A stretch of 10,424 nt of DNA from Kapaibacterium sp038202665 (GTDB taxonomy: Bacteria; Bacteroidota; Ignavibacteria; Kapaibacteriales; Kapaibacteriaceae): contig JBBRES010000082.1 of the NCBI GenBank assembly GCA_038202665.1, forward strand, positions 1-10,424, given 5' to 3'. This document shows, one piece after another, positions 7,376 to 10,424 of the stretch. Position numbers and translations under genes: made by a program. The notes under the pieces were generated by a model, which had not been told where the DNA came from, did not search any database, and saw only the letters and a list, made by a program, of their open reading frames with translations. Position 1 is the stretch's first letter, and each line of letters opens with the position of its first letter.

Positions 7376-7588
7376 ATGCAACCATCAAGCGATCCACTCC
7401 ACGGCGTCACACTGAAGTCCATTCTCGAAGAACTCGTTGCCCGACATTGGTGGGAGGAAATGGCGCGGCGCATTCCTATTCGCTGCTTCATGTTCGATCC
7501 GTCAATCACATCCAGTCTAAAATTCCTACGGAAGACTCCATGGGCGCGAGAGAAGGTGGAGAGGTGGTATGTGGGGAGCGATGTGTAG
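7376..7588 (+). CDS. VF530 family (DUF2132) small putative DNA-binding protein
   Basis: A 70-residue protein. NPLHGVTL-type start (DPLHGVTLKSILEELV), then GWEEL-like WWEEMARRI, IRCFMFDPSI and SSLKFLRKTPWAREKVE are the near-invariant blocks of the VF530 family (named after a Vibrio protein). These proteins are about 70 residues long, helical, and proposed from structure to bind nucleic acid; the cellular role is not established. The ATG at 7376 gives the family's usual N-terminus. Upstream in-frame starts at 7358 (GTG) or 7286 would add unrelated residues. No good Shine-Dalgarno is visible, so a leaderless or weakly translated message is possible. It is divergent from the SBBP gene, with 184 bp between the two starts that must hold both promoters; I could not assign either with confidence. 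Confidence 0.88.
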   Translation: MQPSSDPLHGVTLKSILEELVARHWWEEMARRIPIRCFMFDPSITSSLKFLRKTPWAREKVERWYVGSDV

Positions 7589-7983
7589 TGAAGGCTCTCG
7601 ATTGATGTGCTATCAATATGTAGTACGGGTGTCCGCCCAATTCCGCCTGCTCTTGTTACGTGTTGCACGCCCATGCTGGACGTTGATATTGGAGGCAGGG
7701 TAGCGGAGATTGAGATTCACGTTTCCAATGCGATAGCCGAACCCGTTCGTGGCAATAGAAACTTCCCAAAACACACCTACGAACTATAATCCTAACGGCA
7801 AGGCAGCGGTTAAACGCACTCGTCGTTGAAGTGGGATAGCTCAAAAAACAAAAACACCAATCGCCTTTGAAGCAAGTGGCGCCGTAGTTGTAGGACTTGT
7901 ATCGGATTGAGATGACAGCAACGTTACGGTCATTGAATATCTAATCTTGTCGCAAGTGTGGCGATCACATCGCATTGGCATAA
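7589..7983. other. 395-bp stretch without a confident gene, next to the IS21 end
   Basis: No RNA gene, intrinsic terminator or intact gene was found. On the minus strand one reading frame from 7983 down to 7613 is interrupted by only two stops (TGA at the end of a T-rich tract near 7843, TAG at 7784-7786). Its last part (7783-7613) reads like protein, for example VFWEVSIATNGFGYRIG and NLRYPASNI. This could be the decayed 3' end of a gene hit by the insertion sequence, but no family is recognised. Confidence 0.4.
7613..7983 (-). pseudogene. Possible decayed gene fragment (unrecognised)
   Basis: A single minus-strand frame runs out of the putative IS21 end and reads RYSMTVTLLSSQSDTS, then TTTAPLASKAIGVFVF, a TGA, about 18 residues, a TAG, then a 56-codon open stretch to TGA at 7613-7615. 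Composition of the last stretch (aromatic, Asn and Gly rich, alternating hydrophobic residues) resembles an exported beta-sheet protein. The first stop follows two runs of T, a common place for indels. Similarity to a known family was not recognised, and the frame may be open by chance. Confidence 0.25.
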
Positions 7984-7989
7984 TGGAAA

Positions 7990-8033
7990 TTCCGCCTAAA
8001 CTGACCACCTCTTTCCGCGTCAAAGTGACCACC
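7990..8033. repeat. IS21 terminal direct repeats (likely transposase-binding sites)
   Basis: Two related copies lie 23 bp apart: TTCCGCCTAAACTGACCACC (7990-8009) and TTCCGC-GTCAAA-GTGACCACC (8013-8033). They share TTCCGC, an A-rich centre and TGACCACC. IS21-family ends are known to carry such multiple internal repeats next to the tips, and they are thought to bind IstA. The function here is inferred from position, 65 bp beyond the istB stop. Confidence 0.65.
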
Positions 8034-8097
8034 CAAAAGTTGATGTGCGTTTGAGTGAAAAAGTTGCTCTGAGTACCGGCGTTGGTGAATCAAAATA

Positions 8098-8856
8098 TCA
8101 GCGTGTTGTTTGAGTGTTTTCTGTGGGTAGTGTGTCGCGACGTTTTCTGAGTGATTCTCCTTTGAGCTCCAGCCTGTGGGCGTCGTGAATGATGCGGTCT
8201 AAGATAGCATCTGCAATGGTTTGTTCGCCGATCACTTCGTACCATTGCGCCACCGGCACTTGTGAAGTGAAGAGTGTGGAGCGCTTCCCGTGGCGGTCTT
8301 CGATGATCTCCATGAGGATGGCTCTGCTCTGTGCGTCAAGCGGCTGCATGCCGAAGTCGTCGATGATAAGCAGATTCTGCTTCTCCATCTTGACGAGCTC
8401 TTTGAGATACGAGCCGTCGGCCTTTGCAAGCTTGAGACGTGAGAAGAGCTTGGCACTGTGCTCGTACAGGACCTTGTACCCAGCTGAGCATGCTTCATGG
8501 CCGATTGCCGAAGCGATGTAGCTCTTACCGGTACCTGTGCTGCCGGTGATGAGGATGTTCTCCTTTCTATCGATAAATCCGCAGTCCGCCAGCCTCAGTA
8601 TCTGATTGCGATGCACCTCGCGTGTGCCGCTAAAGCTTACTTGCTCTAACATGGCCTTGTATCGGAAGCGGGCGTTCTTCACACTACGGTCATGACGCCT
8701 GTTGGTGCGCTCGTCCCATTCTGATTCGATCAACATCGCCACCAGCTCGTCGGCCGTCTGGTGTTCAGGCCCAGTAGCATCGAGGCTGCTCCGGAATGCT
8801 CGTAGCATTCCGGAGAGATTCATTGCCTTCATCTTGTCGAGTGTTGCCTCATTCAT
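8098..8856 (-). CDS. istB: IS21 transposition helper ATPase IstB
   Basis: 252 residues, the usual length for IstB. It is a DnaC/DnaA-like AAA+ ATPase that assembles on target DNA and activates the IstA transposase. Numbering from the upstream ATG at 8859, it shows Walker A GSTGTGKS (106-113), Walker B LLIIDDFG (163-170), a sensor segment TSQVP (198-202) and the conserved DRIIHDAHRLELKGESLR end (with the likely arginine finger). The N-terminus MNEATLDKMKAMNLSGML is the typical IstB helical start. Two ATGs are in tandem (8859 and 8856). I chose 8856 because it is 6 nt from AGGAG, against 3 nt for 8859, and because family members start MN. It overlaps the istA stop by 8 nt, so translation is probably coupled. 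Confidence 0.95.
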   Translation of the reverse strand: MNEATLDKMKAMNLSGMLRAFRSSLDATGPEHQTADELVAMLIESEWDERTNRRHDRSVKNARFRYKAMLEQVSFSGTREVHRNQILRLADCGFIDRKENILITGSTGTGKSYIASAIGHEACSAGYKVLYEHSAKLFSRLKLAKADGSYLKELVKMEKQNLLIIDDFGMQPLDAQSRAILMEIIEDRHGKRSTLFTSQVPVAQWYEVIGEQTIADAILDRIIHDAHRLELKGESLRKRRDTLPTENTQTTR

Positions 8857-10424
8857 CATCGTCTCCTATCGTTGGTGATTCATCGTCATTTACGTCATCG
8901 TCGTCCGTGCTTTCATCATCAACTCCATCTGCATCTGTTGCGCTGTAATACTCTTTGCCTCTGATGTTTTTATGTTTCGGCATGGTCAGTTGCTCCGACT
9001 CCGGTTCATCTACCTCGAGACCTTTCTTCAAGATGGATTCAATAAAACGGTACGTGTAGGTCTGAAAAGATTCAGCTCGCTTGCAGGCCTTGCTTAGTCT
9101 CTCGTGGCCTATGCGGTGTGCAAACGAGAGGATGCCATTACAGGTCTTGTAGGTCTGCTCGGGATGTGTCTTCTTCATGAGTACGTTCTCAATGTAGCTC
9201 TCTACGTCAGGCCCAATCAAGCGTGCCTTCTTCAGAAAGAACTCCGGGCTCCACTCCGTCAGGGCCTTGTGTTGCGACGCCATGTGCGTCTCGTCCGTCG
9301 TATAGCCGTGCTGCCGTCGTGAGCGGGCGTGTGCGGCTACGAGATCATACTTGTAGAAGATCTCGACGAATGAGACACTGTACAGCACGCGCATCTTCTT
9401 GCCGATATAGGCATACGGTACACTGTAGTAATGTTTGTCTGCACTGAGACAGATGTGGCCGTTCTTCATCGCTGTAGCTTGAATCGCACTGCGCATCTCG
9501 TAACGCAGTGCCGGTAGCGGCTGCAGTGCAGGTTGCTCGGTCTCGAGGAAGACGTCCATGCGCGAATAGTCGCGGCCCTGAAGCTGCGCATTGTTGTGGG
9601 CGTCCAGCAGCTCACGAATGGCCGCGTTGAGTTCTGTCAGCGGCAGTACGTGCTCGTGCGGAAGCGCTGCAAAGATCTTGTTGTAGGCGATCTTCACGGC
9701 GCCCTCGACGAGTGCCTTGTCTTTAGGCTTGTACGCTCTGGCGGGCAATACCGTCATCCCATAGTGATCGGCAAAGCCCTCGAAGTTCTTGTTAATCTTC
9801 GGCTCGTAACGATTACTCTTGATGACCGCAGACTTCAAGTTGTCCGGCACCACGGCACGCGGAGCACCGCCGAAGAAGTGCAGTGCACGCTCGCAGCATC
9901 CGATGAAGTCCTCCACCTTCTGACTTGCCACAGCCTCGACGTAAGTCAACTGACTCGCACCAAGTATAGCGACGAACACTTCTACGTCCTCGATCTTGCC
10001 CGTGCTCACATCGACGGCACGCAGCCTGACGCCCGTGTAGTCGACGTACATCTTATCACCGGCGATATGCACCATGCGCATGCTTGGCGACGCACGGCGC
10101 TTCCACAGCCGGTAGTGCTTGTAAAAGGCCGTTGTGTGGTAGCCATCCTCGTGGTCACGCGTATAGTGCGTAAAAAGGCGCCCGAGCGTCATCCCGCGCT
10201 GCGAAAGCTTCTTGTCGTTCTCCTTAAAGAACTCGTAGAGCACCTTGAGCCGCGTTTCAAGTTCAATCACCGGCTCAAGGCGGAAGAACTCATGAAGCTC
10301 CTTGTCACTAAGGACAGAGAGCGCCTCCCACGGCGTTTTGAGTTCTGTGAAGATGGTGAGATGTTTCTTTACGGTATTGCGTGACAGTCCCGTTGCCGTA
10401 CTGATCTGGAGCTTCGGCACTCCT
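8849..10424 (-). CDS. istA: IS21 transposase IstA (5' partial)
   Basis: The frame is open at the window edge, so the first codons (perhaps 15-20) are missing; a GTG at 10420 is only the first possible start in view. 523 residues from there. A helix-turn-helix (TATGLSRNTVKKHL) opens the protein. The DDE catalytic core has D127 (KMYVDYTG), D193 (VVPDNLKSAV) and E239 (DKALVEGAVK), counted from the GTG. Then comes the C-terminal beta-barrel region (SADKHYYSVPYAYIGKKMRVLY), and near the end NIRGKEYY, where many IstA proteins stop. Here a 31-residue tail follows with 16 Asp or Glu. The stop TGA overlaps istB. IstA binds the element ends and performs DNA strand transfer. Confidence 0.95.
   Translation of the reverse strand, partial: GVPKLQISTATGLSRNTVKKHLTIFTELKTPWEALSVLSDKELHEFFRLEPVIELETRLKVLYEFFKENDKKLSQRGMTLGRLFTHYTRDHEDGYHTTAFYKHYRLWKRRASPSMRMVHIAGDKMYVDYTGVRLRAVDVSTGKIEDVEVFVAILGASQLTYVEAVASQKVEDFIGCCERALHFFGGAPRAVVPDNLKSAVIKSNRYEPKINKNFEGFADHYGMTVLPARAYKPKDKALVEGAVKIAYNKIFAALPHEHVLPLTELNAAIRELLDAHNNAQLQGRDYSRMDVFLETEQPALQPLPALRYEMRSAIQATAMKNGHICLSADKHYYSVPYAYIGKKMRVLYSVSFVEIFYKYDLVAAHARSRRQHGYTTDETHMASQHKALTEWSPEFFLKKARLIGPDVESYIENVLMKKTHPEQTYKTCNGILSFAHRIGHERLSKACKRAESFQTYTYRFIESILKKGLEVDEPESEQLTMPKHKNIRGKEYYSATDADGVDDESTDDDDVNDDESPTIGDDDE
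8863..8867 (-). promoter_or_regulatory. Shine-Dalgarno site of istB inside the istA tail
   Basis: AGGAG on the coding strand lies 6 nt before the ATG at 8856 (3 nt before the ATG at 8859), within the acidic C-terminal codons of istA. It favours the second ATG. Confidence 0.6.

Larger units (their letters stand above)
7984..10424 (-). mobile_element. IS21-family insertion sequence (partial, cut by the right window edge)
   Basis: Adjacent istA and istB with an 8-nt overlap are the hallmark of IS21. The istB-side end is placed at about 7984, where TGGAAATTCCGCC begins with the TG dinucleotide typical of the family and runs into two copies of a terminal repeat. The other end lies beyond 10424, so the inverted repeat and target duplication cannot be checked. 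Both genes look intact within the window, so the element may be active. Confidence 0.8.

Noticed and set aside
7601..7617. Hairpin ATTGAT/ATCAAT after the VF530 gene as a terminator
   Set aside because: It has a 6-bp AT-rich stem and no T-tract, so it is too weak to call.
7192..7674. 161-residue N-terminal extension of the SBBP protein
   Set aside because: It is antisense to the VF530 gene and its upstream region. A signal peptide and an AGGAG site mark the start at 7191.
7841..8032. 63-residue minus-strand open frame
   Set aside because: It starts inside the IS21 end repeats and crosses the likely IS boundary, so it cannot be a native gene as drawn. Its outside part is treated under the possible remnant.
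9533..10384. 283-residue open frame on the plus strand
   Set aside because: It is antisense to istA, which has clear catalytic motifs over the same bases.

Overview
The window looks like a piece of a Bacteroidota/Chlorobi-type genome, with Kapabacteria or Ignavibacteria-like lineages the best guess. Three consecutive large genes encode secreted repeat or catalytic proteins that end in type IX secretion (T9SS)-style C-terminal sorting domains, and T9SS is confined to that phylum. The YCF48-type and SBBP-type beta-propellers and the style of the sorting tails fit the same group. This is inference from protein style; there is no rRNA or marker gene here.

Layout from left to right. (1) 2-2083 (+): the 3' part of a giant YCF48/BNR-like beta-propeller protein with 14 repeats. 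(2) 2089-2938: a compact unit made of a RAYT (REP-associated tyrosine transposase, Y1/HUH family) gene at 2217-2810 between two tandem arrays of the 11-bp unit CCTCCCGGCAG. The arrays have 4 and 9 perfect copies plus variant edge units, and the outer end is an inverted unit forming a perfect 22-bp palindrome. (3) 2941-4224 (-): an exported serine beta-lactamase/esterase-family hydrolase with a very short T9SS-like tail. (4) 4324-7191 (-): a 955-residue exported protein with a seven-bladed SBBP propeller, a beta-sandwich, an Ig-like domain and a T9SS tail. It is followed by a clear intrinsic terminator. (5) 7376-7588 (+): a 70-residue VF530 (DUF2132) protein. (6) 7589-7983: no confident gene, but one reading frame on the minus strand looks like a decayed coding sequence. 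(7) 7984-10424 (-): an IS21-family insertion sequence with istB and istA, entering from the right and cut by the window edge, with two copies of a terminal repeat next to istB.

The secreted proteins (1, 3, 4) would be exported by Sec and then by T9SS, and may be surface-attached. There is no evidence that they form one pathway: the terminator separates 3 from 4, and 1 is convergent with them. The most unusual feature is the RAYT unit. It is bounded by nested inverted repeats, built from short direct repeats rather than the classical REP hairpin, and fits between the stop codons of two convergent genes with only 5 and 2 bp to spare.
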